A DNA stretch of 35,551 nucleotides, taken from contig JAQTPV010000003.1 in assembly GCA_028712605.1 (NCBI GenBank), positions 1 to 35,551 of the forward strand. The letters are read 5' to 3'. The translations under genes were made by a program, and so were the position numbers. Below are positions 14,185 to 23,898 of the stretch, piece after piece (positions within the stretch are counted from its first letter, which is position 1; every line of letters begins with the position of its first letter). This DNA comes from Minisyncoccota bacterium (GTDB lineage Bacteria > Patescibacteriota > Minisyncoccia > Minisyncoccales > CG1-02-41-26). The notes beneath the pieces are model-generated. The model did no database searches and was not told the DNA's origin. It saw nothing but the letters and a program-made list of their open reading frames with translations.

Positions 14185-15048
14185 CTACCACAAGAGAGTG
14201 GTGATAAAATAACCAACAATGGATACCAAAGCAATCGGCGGCAAAGCAGGTAAGGGCCTCCTTTCTTTTTGGTTTATAAAAATCAAAAAGACGGCCAAAA
14301 GCCCTACAAGAGAGAATGCGGCCACCAACACACTGCTCCAGATATTAATGCTCAAGCACGAGATGGCCAAAAGTAAAGGGAACACCACATCGCCCCCACC
14401 CAAAATCATAAACTTCCCCTCTTGTTGAATTTCCTTGATGGGACTTTTAAATTCTTGAATAGTTTTAGGAATCACCAAACCAATAACTACTTGCTGGTTC
14501 ACCATTTCTTTAGCCATCTTAATCATATGGCCAGTTAGATGAACGGCCACAAAATCATAGATAGAGAAAACTAACATCATCAAACAAACTAAAAGTGGTG
14601 TCAATTGAATGCCCAAACTGCTAGCTACCCCAGCTGCGGCAAAGATAATGGCTAAATTATAAACCCAAATAAAGGGTTTTTTGATTAAGGCCCACACTAG
14701 AATCGCTGTAAGCACTAAAATCAAACCGTCAGACAACCATAAGCTCCAAAAAAATAAATTGCCCAAGATAACAGTACCCCACAAGATTATCTTAAAAAAG
14801 ATTCGTTTGGGCCTTTGAAATTTCAAAAAATAGGCTACTAATAATAAAGCCAACGTGGCCACTACGAAACTAAAGAAAAGCTGCCACACCGAAACCGGGG
14901 TCAAACCAATGGTATTAGATTGAACTAACTGTCTTAAGCGCCAACCAGCCAAAATCCCCAAGGCCAAGGTTAAAGAAAACATCAAAGCCTCAAAAGTAAA
15001 AACTATCCAAGGATTAGGCAGGGCTATTTGAGATTGCTCTTTGCGCAT
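14185..15048 (-). CDS. Presenilin-like A22-family intramembrane aspartyl protease
   Basis: Multi-TM protein with YDFVAVHLTGHM (YD motif), LGGGDVVFPLL (GxGD) and PLPALPPIALVSIVGYF (PAL) in the presenilin/SPP order. Confidence 0.88.
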   Translation of the reverse strand: MRKEQSQIALPNPWIVFTFEALMFSLTLALGILAGWRLRQLVQSNTIGLTPVSVWQLFFSFVVATLALLLVAYFLKFQRPKRIFFKIILWGTVILGNLFFWSLWLSDGLILVLTAILVWALIKKPFIWVYNLAIIFAAAGVASSLGIQLTPLLVCLMMLVFSIYDFVAVHLTGHMIKMAKEMVNQQVVIGLVIPKTIQEFKSPIKEIQQEGKFMILGGGDVVFPLLLAISCLSINIWSSVLVAAFSLVGLLAVFLIFINQKERRPLPALPPIALVSIVGYFITTLLW

Positions 15049-15166
15049 TAAAATTTTTTGTTTTAGACCTTAAGTTTTTAAGCATCAACTGGTACCTTTG
15101 AGGACTTGAAGTCCGGTAAGCGGTTTTGCCTCTTTTGGCTTGTTTGGAGGAATAATTACGCATACG

Positions 15167-16612
15167 TCAATTACTAAAATAACTCGCCTTAGTCCATTGG
15201 TATATTTTTTCAGTATCGGCCAATAGGTTAGCAGAACCTAAAACAATTATAGCAAGTTTTCTGATTTTGCCATCAGCGTGGATGGCTTGGAACACAAAAA
15301 CCCCAGACTGGCTAGCGTTTGTTTTGGAGGCAGTCTTCCCGCCTAAAAAATCAGTGTCATCAGGAAAAATATTATTTTGCTGCAAAGAGCTTAGACTGAA
15401 AGGGAGGGGTCCAAAAGTTCTCACTTTTTGCCCCCGACTAATCTGAAATAAAGTAGGCCGAGTTTGAAAGACGTACTTGGTTAAATAGAAAAGGTCTTGA
15501 GCTGTAGAAATATTACGGGAGCTCTGGCCCGATAAATCAGCGAAATAAGTATTGGGCATTAAAATAATGCCGGCTTTCTCATTCATTAAGGCCAAGGTTT
15601 GATCATGGCCCCAAAAATATCCAAGGGCTCGGGCTGCATTATACGATGTTTCCATTAATAAAGGGTAAAAAAGACCAACCACAGGAAACCGCTGTCCTAT
15701 TTTCACAACGCTATCTTCCTGCCTGTTTTGCAAAATGTCTCCATTAATCACCACTGATTTACGTAAATTGGTGTTTTCTACCATAACAGCAGCCATCATT
15801 AATTGGGTAATCTCGCCAATCGGAAAAATAGCTTGAGAATTTTTCTCGGCCAAAACTAAACCAGCGCCAATATCGGCCGCCATAAAACTTTCCGCTGAAA
15901 TCTCCGGGAAAGAGATTAATTGAGCATTTTGATATTGATAACCATCGTTTTCTTGATCAATCACCAAAAAGGGGGTACCCTCGACAACCGAATTAAAAAC
16001 TTTTTTCGTATCACTATCGGTTAGCTCAACGCAGCCGCCAGAAAACTCTTGGCTGTACTTCTGGCCATTCTCATAATAAGGCTCGCCGTGCACATAGTAC
16101 TTGCCATAAAATTTCATAGAATAAGGCATCCAGGTATCAGCTGCTGCTGAAAATACCAAACCGTCCTTGCTTTTGATGTCATAAAGTCCTAACGGAGTAC
16201 CACCCCATTCCGAAGCATCACCGCGTCGTAAAAGTGGAAAGCGCAATTGTTCCTTTCCTTCTTGATAAAAAACTAATTGCCGGCTGGCAAGATTAGCCTC
16301 CCAAAACTCCCGCCCCGAACTAAGTAAACCTTGCTTGATAGCGCTGAAATCTGATAGCAATCTTAAGTCAGCTAATTTCACAGAGGTAGTAGCGACGCTT
16401 AAACCTCCTTTAATTGTAGTGGTTGCTGCTTGACTCTCCTCGTTTTGATTGGCCAAAGTGTCTGTAAGGTAAGCTGACTGAAAATCAATTTTCTGATTAC
16501 CGCCTAAAATAAATAAAAAAACAACCGTTGAAAAAATCAGCACGATACAAGAAACAAGGATAATTTTAAAATCCCCTGAAAACATGATTTTGGATTTTAA
16601 CAAGCCCAGCAT
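15167..16612 (-). CDS. L,D-transpeptidase (YkuD) domain fused to degenerate S11 D,D-carboxypeptidase-like domain
   Basis: N-terminal TM, then YYVHGEPYY...FSGGCVELTDSD (YkuD H/C motif), then S11-like region with PIGEITQLMMA (SxxK position), SYNAARAL (SxN) and GGKTASKTNASQSG (KTG position). True start may be the internal Met (MFSGDFK). Confidence 0.85.
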   Translation of the reverse strand: MLGLLKSKIMFSGDFKIILVSCIVLIFSTVVFLFILGGNQKIDFQSAYLTDTLANQNEESQAATTTIKGGLSVATTSVKLADLRLLSDFSAIKQGLLSSGREFWEANLASRQLVFYQEGKEQLRFPLLRRGDASEWGGTPLGLYDIKSKDGLVFSAAADTWMPYSMKFYGKYYVHGEPYYENGQKYSQEFSGGCVELTDSDTKKVFNSVVEGTPFLVIDQENDGYQYQNAQLISFPEISAESFMAADIGAGLVLAEKNSQAIFPIGEITQLMMAAVMVENTNLRKSVVINGDILQNRQEDSVVKIGQRFPVVGLFYPLLMETSYNAARALGYFWGHDQTLALMNEKAGIILMPNTYFADLSGQSSRNISTAQDLFYLTKYVFQTRPTLFQISRGQKVRTFGPLPFSLSSLQQNNIFPDDTDFLGGKTASKTNASQSGVFVFQAIHADGKIRKLAIIVLGSANLLADTEKIYQWTKASYFSN

Positions 16613-16638
16613 CCTTCTTTAGAGAGGGTGCTGGGCCA
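16604..16638 (-). terminator. Hairpin downstream of NIF3-like gene, overlapping first possible start of the LDT gene
   Basis: GCCCAGCATCCT...AGGGTGCTGGGC, 12-bp stem with one non-Watson-Crick position; minus strand continues TTGTTAAAA. Confidence 0.5.
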
Positions 16639-16665
16639 GAGAGAAAAATCTTAAAATGATAAACC

Positions 16666-17610
16666 TTAGCGCCTCACTCTTATTAGCCCAGAACAAGGCA
16701 CAACCTCAATGCCTTGTCTTTCCAATTGATCTAGAAAAAGATTGACTCCTAAAGAATCAGATGAAATATGGCCGGCTATTACCACATTCACATTAGCGGC
16801 CTCAGCCTCCTTTCTGTGCTCCTCTGATAGGTGCATCCCCACCACTGTTCCAATGCCAGCCTGAGCCATCTTTTCGTAGAGTTTAGGCGAGCCTTCAGTA
16901 CCTCCTGTAATTTCTGTTACCGCTACCCTGCCTAAATAATTATCCGGGCTGCCAGCATAAATCTTGGGGCCCGCCCCAATCTTGATAGCTTCTCTGTATT
17001 CAGGTATTTCCTTCAGAGTAGTCAATAAATCATCCACCTTTTCTAAGCCAGGGTTATTCTCTACCTTTTCTTTTAAGAAGTGGGCGGCTAAATTATCGCA
17101 AGGGGTATGGATACAAACAAAATTAATTTTTAGCAACCGAGCCGCATCTACCGCTCGGTTGTGATTGGCAGCATTAACGCCTCGGGCCACCTCTGAAATT
17201 CTGACTTTCATTAAGCCTTCGGCCACATTAATCGGCACGCCATACTGACTTAAAACCTCGCTTTGCAGTTCCATCACATCTGCTAAGTGAGCTAAGCCCC
17301 GGCCCTCGGGGTGATGAGCAATCACTAAGTCAATATCGCCCAGTTCATGGGCTAATAAGATTTCAGCTGGCTCCATATCAACGCCAACTAGCACCTTTCT
17401 GATTTCCCTATCCTCGCTAATATTCAGAACCCTAGAGTCTAGATAAGGATTACTTAAATTGTCTTGATCAAAATCAGCCTTAGCTTTTTCGTCCAGTTTT
17501 TCATAATCTTTCTTTCGCCGCTCCAGCATTTTAGCGACTTGCTCTGATCCCCTTAAATCAGCTTCAGTACCCGCTTTAATAGCCAGGTCAAAAATCTCTT
17601 TTGTTGTCAT
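16666..17610 (-). CDS. NIF3/DUF34-like protein
   Basis: DLVIAHHPEGRG, FVCIHTPCDNL, GRVAVTEITGGTEGS, VVIAGHISSDSLGVN resemble NIF3-family metal-binding segments. Confidence 0.7.
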   Translation of the reverse strand: MTTKEIFDLAIKAGTEADLRGSEQVAKMLERRKKDYEKLDEKAKADFDQDNLSNPYLDSRVLNISEDREIRKVLVGVDMEPAEILLAHELGDIDLVIAHHPEGRGLAHLADVMELQSEVLSQYGVPINVAEGLMKVRISEVARGVNAANHNRAVDAARLLKINFVCIHTPCDNLAAHFLKEKVENNPGLEKVDDLLTTLKEIPEYREAIKIGAGPKIYAGSPDNYLGRVAVTEITGGTEGSPKLYEKMAQAGIGTVVGMHLSEEHRKEAEAANVNVVIAGHISSDSLGVNLFLDQLERQGIEVVPCSGLIRVRR

Positions 17611-17670
17611 ACATTTTTAGAATAAGTTATTACTTATCTTTTTAACATCTTTTCAAAAAGAGGACAACCC

Positions 17671-18771
17671 CTAAGACCTCCTATGCAGGGCGGACAAAAT
17701 GCCCAGGCTCAAATAGGAGGCAAAAAGATGCGAACCCCCATAACTTACAAAGGGCAAGGGGATACCAACAACCGGGAAAACCCCCAAGCACATCCCAACA
17801 TTGATAAACAACTGCGAAAGAAAAAAACAGACTAAACCAGTAGCGAAAAGACGAGTAAAATTATCCTCGGCCAAAAAAGCAATCCTTAAAATGCGCCAAC
17901 AGACAAATGAAAAAAAGATAAAAAGTAAAGTAACGCCCAAAAAGCCCATTTCTTCAGCAATGGCTGAAAAAATAAAGTCAGTTTTGGGCTCTGGCAAAAA
18001 ACCATACTGAACCTGCGACCCCTTACCAAGGCCCTTACCCAAAATGCCACCTGATCCTATAGCGATTTTAGACTGATTAACATTCCAAGAGACTCCTTGC
18101 CTATCCACCTGGGGATTTAAAAAACTTAGAATACGCTGCTTTTGGTAATCTTTTAGCCAGAATATCCAGCCCAACGTAAACACCAGTGAAAAAATAATAA
18201 TTAATAAAAGCAGATGCCGCCACCTAATGCCAGAAAAAACAATCACCCCAACCCATAAGGCAACCAGCCCCAAGGCCGATCCTAAATCTGGCTGTAAAAG
18301 TACTAAGGCCACTGGAATTAGAACGTAAAGCCCAGAAAAAAAAATAATCCTAAGTCTCACCACTTCGGTATGTCTGCTGGAAAAATACTTACTTAAAACA
18401 ATCAATAAAGCAATAACCATAAAAGGTACCGGCTCCAAAGAAATGGGGCCCAACTTATACCATCCCTGGTTACCCCGAATAGCCACGCCAAAGAATAAAA
18501 CCCCAAGCAGGGCTAAAATACCGACCAAATAAAAGCCAAAGGCTAAATAGGAATTAGCCTTTAGAGAGCGCCAGTCAAAGAATTGCAGGCTGATCACCAT
18601 GGCCAGAGACACACTGAAAAAGATGATCTGTTTATAAAAAGTTGTAAAATCATGTTTAGTTAAAGAACAACTATAAATGGACAGGAGCCCCAAAAGGGTC
18701 AGAAAAAAAGCGGGCGCTAATAAGGCCCAGTCAATTCTTTTAAAAAAATTAACGACATTAGTCAGTTGCAT
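17671..18771 (-). CDS. rodA: SEDS-family peptidoglycan polymerase RodA
   Basis: GLLSIYSCS, GNQGWYKLGPISLEPVPFM, LLQPDLGSALGL, GKGLGKGSQVQYGFLPEPKTDFIFSAIAEEMGFLG, NVGMCLGVFPVVGIPLPFVSYGGS. Confidence 0.96.
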   Translation of the reverse strand: MQLTNVVNFFKRIDWALLAPAFFLTLLGLLSIYSCSLTKHDFTTFYKQIIFFSVSLAMVISLQFFDWRSLKANSYLAFGFYLVGILALLGVLFFGVAIRGNQGWYKLGPISLEPVPFMVIALLIVLSKYFSSRHTEVVRLRIIFFSGLYVLIPVALVLLQPDLGSALGLVALWVGVIVFSGIRWRHLLLLIIIFSLVFTLGWIFWLKDYQKQRILSFLNPQVDRQGVSWNVNQSKIAIGSGGILGKGLGKGSQVQYGFLPEPKTDFIFSAIAEEMGFLGVTLLFIFFSFVCWRILRIAFLAEDNFTRLFATGLVCFFLSQLFINVGMCLGVFPVVGIPLPFVSYGGSHLFASYLSLGILSALHRRS

Positions 18772-18773
18772 GA

Positions 18774-20834
18774 TTATTCTATGAAAGCCAAGAATTCAGT
18801 TTCGTTGATAATCTTGACCCCAAGCTTCTTGGCTTTATCAAATTTAGATCCAGGGTTCTCTCCTACTACCACAAAATCAGTGTCACTGGAAACCGATTCA
18901 GAAACATTGCCGCCTTGTCGCCTAATCATTTCCTTGGCCCTTTCTCGCTCTAGGGTGGACAGGGTACCGGTTAAAACAAAAGTTTGGCCGCTTAGCTTCT
19001 GACTATCGCTTTTGGGAGAAGTGTTTTCCACTTTTACCCCCACCCTAAACAATTTTTCTAAAAACACAATATTGTCTTTCTTGCGGAAGAATTGGTGGAT
19101 GTTTTTGGCGGTTTTAGGGCCGATATCTTTTATCTTCAGCAAGTCTTCCAAAGAAACGGCCCGCAACTTACGCAAACTACGAAAAATGTTAGCTAAATCT
19201 TGAGCCGTTTCTTCCCCCACCCCTTCAATCCCTAAAGCATATATAAAACGAGACAAGCGAATTCGTTTTTTTGCAGAAATAGCTTTGACTAAATTATGAG
19301 CTGATTTTTCAGCGAACCGCTCTAAATTCAGCAAATCAGTTTCTTGCAAGGTAAATAAATCAGCTGGGTCAGATAAAAGGCCGTAATCTAATAATTGGTT
19401 AATGATTTGCGGCCCTAAACCATCAATGTCAAAAGCGGCCCTACCCACAAAATAATAAAAGTAACGTCGTTGCCTGGCCTTACATTTTTGATTGGGGCAT
19501 CGCCAAATCACATCGGGCTCTTTTCTAACTAAGGGCGTTCCGCAAACCGGGCAAGCATGAGGCATTTTAAAGCTTTTTTCTCGGCCAGTCCTTAACTCCC
19601 TTAACACCCTAAGAATATCGGGAATAACGTCGCCAGCTCGACCGACAATAACCGTATCGCCTATTTTCAAGCCCAACCTCTGAATTTCGTCTTCATTATG
19701 TAAGGTGGCCCTGGAAACCGTCACCCCGCCGATGGCTACGGGCTTTAAAATCGCTAAGGGAGTAATGGCACCGGTTCTGCCCACCTGAACAATAATATTC
19801 TGAACCATTGTTTGAGCCTCTCTTAAGGGAAATTTAAAAGCGATAGCGGCTCTCGGTGATTTGCCGGCCACCCCCAATTTATCAAATAATTTATTATTGT
19901 TCACTTGAACCACCACACCATCAATTTCAAAAGGTAATCGGTCGCGATGCTTCAACCAATACTCTCTATATCTAATCACCTCATCAATATTAGAACAGCG
20001 CTTAGCAGCTGGATGAATTTTGAACCCCAAAATTTTTAAAACTAAGTGCTCTTGCTCGTGAGTTTTCTGGCCGAAATCAGAAACTAAATCCCAAGCATAG
20101 AAATCCATCTTTCTTTGGGCGGTAATTTTTGAATCCAACTGGCGGATGCTGCCAGCCGCTATATTACGTGGATTAGCATAAGCGACCAAACCAGCTGCCA
20201 TTTGCTGCTGATTAATCTTGGCAAATTCTTTTTTAGATATTAAAGCTTCACCTCTAATCACCAGCTCCTCGGCGGCTTTAAATGACTGAAAAACCTCCGC
20301 TAAGCCCGCCGCTTTCAACCCTGACACGATTTCATCTTCTCCTCTTAAGCTTAAGGGTATGGCTTCAATGGTCTTTAAATTACAAGTAACATCTTCACCG
20401 ACTAAGCCGTTGCCACGAGTGGCCCCTATTGTCAAAAGGCCCTCTCGAAAAATTAGTTCCACTGCCAAACCATCAAACTTTAACTCACAGAAATAATCAA
20501 GCCCTTCATTCTCTTTGGCTGAAAGCAACTTGGTGATTCTGGCCTCCCAATCAAGGATATCCTGTTCAGAGAAAGCATCCTGCAAAGAAAGCATTGGCTG
20601 AGTATGTTCTACCTTATCAAATTTCTCCAAAGGCACACCGGCCACCCTTTGGGTAGGCGAATCTGCAGTCACTAAGTCAGGGAAACTATTTTCTAAATCA
20701 AAAAGCTCTTTTTTCAAAGAGTCCAGAGCCACTGCAGACAAGTCAGACCGATCTAAAACATGCACCTGATAACGCTGTTGATTGATAAACCTTTTAAGCT
20801 TTTCTATCCTCTGTTTAGCCTCCTGCTTAGTCAT
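18774..20834 (-). CDS. ligA: NAD+-dependent DNA ligase LigA
   Basis: CELKFDGLAVELIF (KxDG), TRGNGLVGEDVTCNLKTI, ANPRNIAAGSIRQLD, EIDGVVVQVN, four-Cys zinc finger CPVCGTPLVRKEPDVIWRCPNQKC, HhH and C-terminal BRCT. Confidence 0.98.
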   Translation of the reverse strand: MTKQEAKQRIEKLKRFINQQRYQVHVLDRSDLSAVALDSLKKELFDLENSFPDLVTADSPTQRVAGVPLEKFDKVEHTQPMLSLQDAFSEQDILDWEARITKLLSAKENEGLDYFCELKFDGLAVELIFREGLLTIGATRGNGLVGEDVTCNLKTIEAIPLSLRGEDEIVSGLKAAGLAEVFQSFKAAEELVIRGEALISKKEFAKINQQQMAAGLVAYANPRNIAAGSIRQLDSKITAQRKMDFYAWDLVSDFGQKTHEQEHLVLKILGFKIHPAAKRCSNIDEVIRYREYWLKHRDRLPFEIDGVVVQVNNNKLFDKLGVAGKSPRAAIAFKFPLREAQTMVQNIIVQVGRTGAITPLAILKPVAIGGVTVSRATLHNEDEIQRLGLKIGDTVIVGRAGDVIPDILRVLRELRTGREKSFKMPHACPVCGTPLVRKEPDVIWRCPNQKCKARQRRYFYYFVGRAAFDIDGLGPQIINQLLDYGLLSDPADLFTLQETDLLNLERFAEKSAHNLVKAISAKKRIRLSRFIYALGIEGVGEETAQDLANIFRSLRKLRAVSLEDLLKIKDIGPKTAKNIHQFFRKKDNIVFLEKLFRVGVKVENTSPKSDSQKLSGQTFVLTGTLSTLERERAKEMIRRQGGNVSESVSSDTDFVVVGENPGSKFDKAKKLGVKIINETEFLAFIE

Positions 20835-20859
20835 TTTTTTACCCTGTCAAATACTTTTG

Positions 20860-20886
20860 CTCCGCAAAAATCCTACGCAACAGGAT
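20860..20886 (-). terminator. Weak hairpin downstream of PilX-like gene
   Basis: Minus strand ATCCT-GTTGCGT-AGGAT followed by TTTTTG. Confidence 0.45.
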
Positions 20887-20895
20887 TTGAAAGGT

Positions 20896-21306
20896 TTAAT
20901 TTAGGTTAACTTCCAATTTTCTTTTGGTATTAGTGGGTTTGTAATTACCAGCGGCCCTAAAGATTAAGTTGCTGGCGCTATCCACACAAACTTGATATGC
21001 CACAGAATTGTCTACTCCAAAGGTAAACCACATGGCACTTGGGCAAGTGGGCGGAGACACATTGTCGGGATAAATTAACTCGTTAACTGCAGGAGTCCAA
21101 CTGGAGCTTTTTATTAAACGATACATGCTTTTCTCAATCCCAGTGTCAGCCGCACAAAAAGCAATAACCGAATCAGATAGAGCCATCATGCCCTTTAATT
21201 GACTGACAGAAAGGGTTACTAAAGCCAAAAGAGCCGAGGTCATCACGGCCAAAATCACTACCACGAAAAATAAGGCTGATCCTCTTTGTTTATCCATAAT
21301 AAACAT
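20896..21306 (-). CDS. PilX-like minor pilin assembly protein
   Basis: MDKQRGSALFFVVVILAVMTSALLALVTLSVSQLKG; N-terminal helix of PilX/GspK type followed by DTGIEKSMYRL. Confidence 0.7.
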   Translation of the reverse strand: MFIMDKQRGSALFFVVVILAVMTSALLALVTLSVSQLKGMMALSDSVIAFCAADTGIEKSMYRLIKSSSWTPAVNELIYPDNVSPPTCPSAMWFTFGVDNSVAYQVCVDSASNLIFRAAGNYKPTNTKRKLEVNLN

Positions 21307-21308
21307 AA

Positions 21309-21911
21309 TTATTGAACTATATTAGGATTGCGCTGGCAAATAGTGGTTTGAAAAATTAACTCTTGGGGCGGGGTATCTTTAGTATCCATAATTAAATTGA
21401 TTGTTATTTTAGGCTGTTTTTGGTCAGCTTGACCGTCACCTGAAACATTAAAACTAACGCTTTTGACCACCGAGTCAGCCGGCGTTAAGGCTTCAGCCAC
21501 CCCTAACTCTGACCTCCTGGTACTTGTTGAGCGCCTCACGACTAACTGATCGCCCTGTTTAGAAAACTCAATGCATTTATTATCGTAATTTAAAAAACGA
21601 ATAACAGTGGCTGGGGTACTTGTACTATAATTATATTTATAACCCGCCACCCCCACACAATCGCTATTAGCTGAAGCGTCCTTCCGGGCCATCCTAATAG
21701 ACCTATCCATATACTCCAAGCCATACGAAGCGCTATTTAAAAGATTATTAAGATTTAAAATTTTTCTTTGCTGAGTCATCGCTGAAATAAAAAGCCCGAT
21801 AAAAGCAATGGTAATAATAGAGAATACAACGATAGCCACCAAAAGCTCCAACAGGGTGAAGCCCTTAGAGTCATCGGAAAAATTTATTTTAATGGCTTTA
21901 TTTTTGGTCAT
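21309..21911 (-). CDS. PilW/GspJ-like minor pseudopilin
   Basis: SKGFTLLELLVAIVVFSIITIAF prepilin motif; start at MTKNKAIK adjacent to the upstream stop. Confidence 0.82.
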   Translation of the reverse strand: MTKNKAIKINFSDDSKGFTLLELLVAIVVFSIITIAFIGLFISAMTQQRKILNLNNLLNSASYGLEYMDRSIRMARKDASANSDCVGVAGYKYNYSTSTPATVIRFLNYDNKCIEFSKQGDQLVVRRSTSTRRSELGVAEALTPADSVVKSVSFNVSGDGQADQKQPKITINLIMDTKDTPPQELIFQTTICQRNPNIVQ

Positions 21912-21912
21912 C

Positions 21913-22494
21913 TTAACGCCAATTATAGAGTTCTTCAAAAACTTTTATCCTATTAGCTTCAGGCCAGGTTACCTCCACTGTAACTTTAAGCATGTCATTG
22001 ACTGGGGCTGGATTAGCCGGAGGCCAGTCAACCCCTTGAGGTTGAGCGGGCTCTACGATAATGCGGCGCTTAAATTTAGTATTTTTAACAATGTTATTGT
22101 ATTCGTAAAAGTTACTAGCATTCAAGCCTAAATATTTACTAAAACTCGCCGGAGGAGAGCTCATCGTATCATTATAGTCAATCTCGCAACCACCAGAGCT
22201 TGGAGAATTACCGATCCCCACCGTACCCAAACAAGGTGCTAAATAACTTACTAAATTATTCCAGGCATTAGGATCCTTGCTTAAGAGAGCAAGATCGCGA
22301 AAATTTCTCACTACTTCCACGCCTTCCTTAGCAAGTTGGGCGGCGATAAATCGATCGGTGGAAACAATGGACATTTTTATTATTCTGGGAATGATAGCGT
22401 AAACGCCAACTACGCCGATGATAATAATCATGGTGGCAATGGCTGTTTCAATCAGGGTAAAGCCTTTTTGATTAAATGGGTATTTATTATGCAT
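21913..22494 (-). CDS. PilV/GspI-like minor pseudopilin
   Basis: QKGFTLIETAIATMIIIIGVVGVYAIIPRI prepilin motif, LAKEGVEVVRNFRD. Confidence 0.82.
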   Translation of the reverse strand: MHNKYPFNQKGFTLIETAIATMIIIIGVVGVYAIIPRIIKMSIVSTDRFIAAQLAKEGVEVVRNFRDLALLSKDPNAWNNLVSYLAPCLGTVGIGNSPSSGGCEIDYNDTMSSPPASFSKYLGLNASNFYEYNNIVKNTKFKRRIIVEPAQPQGVDWPPANPAPVNDMLKVTVEVTWPEANRIKVFEELYNWR

Positions 22495-22507
22495 TAATGC
22501 TTTTTAA

Positions 22508-23083
22508 TTATTCTACCTGTACCCTACCAACCGTATTAATCCTAATAACTTTAGTCTTTGAGGGATTACTTTTAAGGCCCAAGGTAATTATAGTTTCCTG
22601 TCCGCTAGTAGCTGTATTAACGCTAATAATAGGGTCCGGTGGACGGAAGGTAACATCCAAAGTACTGCCAAGATTACCCGCCAAAAGACTAATATCAGCC
22701 ACATTCAATTCGGGCTTTAAAGTAACTTGTCTAATGATGATGTCCTTATCCGGACTTGATTTATACAAATCATTCCCATTACAGTCTGCAAACAAAACGT
22801 AAGATTGGTTCCAATTAGGGCCGCTTTTGTCAAAATGGATACCAAAAACTTGCGTAATATTACTGCCGCAATTTCTACCCTGGCCCGACATTGCCAGATT
22901 CTGCATCTCTCTAATGTCTTGAGCCACCAGATAGGCAGTTTTCTTTAAAAGGGTCAGCTTTTCTTCTTGAGCTGTCATAGCTAAAACGACAGCTGATAAA
23001 ATAGCCATCACCGTAATGGTCACCAATAACTCCAAAATAGTAAACCCCAATTGATTGTCAGAGCGTAGCCGATGAATTCTCAT
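22508..23083 (-). CDS. GspH/FimT-like pseudopilin
   Basis: QLGFTILELLVTITVMAILSAVVLAM; FimT-like DIREMQNLAMSGQ. Confidence 0.82.
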   Translation of the reverse strand: MRIHRLRSDNQLGFTILELLVTITVMAILSAVVLAMTAQEEKLTLLKKTAYLVAQDIREMQNLAMSGQGRNCGSNITQVFGIHFDKSGPNWNQSYVLFADCNGNDLYKSSPDKDIIIRQVTLKPELNVADISLLAGNLGSTLDVTFRPPDPIISVNTATSGQETIITLGLKSNPSKTKVIRINTVGRVQVE

Positions 23084-23093
23084 TATGAATAGC

Positions 23094-23885
23094 CTAACTA
23101 AGAAAATGGAGGTACCAACTAAGGATTGCCTCTCCCCAAATAAACGCCACAAAAGTTCCGATAACTAAAAATGGGCCGAAAGGTACCTCGCTTTTTAAGC
23201 CTTTTTTCTTCGCGACCATAAGTATTAATCCAATTATAGCACCGATCAAAAAGGCAAAAAAGAGAGCTGTTAACACTGCAGGCCAACTTAAAAAAATTCC
23301 CATAAAAAACGCTAATTTCACGTCACCAAAACCCATCCATTGACCCTTGGAAACTAGCCAAATCAAAAAGAATAATCCGCCAGCCAGAATGGCAGCCGCT
23401 AAAGCCGCAACGAAACCAGGCCATAAGCCCGAGACAAGGGCTTCAAAAATCCTGTATAAAAAAACAGTGGCAATAGCTGAATAAACGACTAGATTGGGGA
23501 TTAAGGAATATTTAAAATCATAAATAAATATCACCTCAAGCAGGCTTGCGATAACCAAGAGATAAACAAAATGAATAATGTTTTGATAGTTAAAACCGAA
23601 AAAATAAAAATTAAAAATGAACAAAAATAATAGTCCCGTAGTAACTTCTACTAAAGGGTATTGCCAAGAGATTTCCTGACGGCAATAGCGGCATTTCCTT
23701 AAAAGCAAGAAAAAGCTGACAATAGGAATTAAATCAAGGCAGCCTAATTGATGGCGGCAATGAGGGCAGAAAGAACGCCCGAGAAGGAAGCTTTTACCTG
23801 CTTTCAGCCGATAGGCTAAACAGTTCAAGAAACTGCCTATAATCGCCCCAAAACAAAAAATAATCAGGGAAAAAACGAGGAGCAT
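23094..23885 (-). CDS. pilD: Type IV prepilin peptidase (A24, PilD)
   Basis: GSFLNCLAYRL, two CxxC motifs (CPHCRHQ..CRYCRQE), FIYDFKYSLIPN and GFGDVKLAFFMG. Confidence 0.96.
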   Translation of the reverse strand: MLLVFSLIIFCFGAIIGSFLNCLAYRLKAGKSFLLGRSFCPHCRHQLGCLDLIPIVSFFLLLRKCRYCRQEISWQYPLVEVTTGLLFLFIFNFYFFGFNYQNIIHFVYLLVIASLLEVIFIYDFKYSLIPNLVVYSAIATVFLYRIFEALVSGLWPGFVAALAAAILAGGLFFLIWLVSKGQWMGFGDVKLAFFMGIFLSWPAVLTALFFAFLIGAIIGLILMVAKKKGLKSEVPFGPFLVIGTFVAFIWGEAILSWYLHFLS

Positions 23886-23898
23886 AAATCCGAAAAAA

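Noticed and set aside
15090-15150. GGACTTGAAGTCC palindrome and nearby GCCAAAAGAGGC stem upstream of the LDT gene end
   Set aside because: Short arms and no clear T-tract; could not distinguish a terminator or RNA motif from chance.
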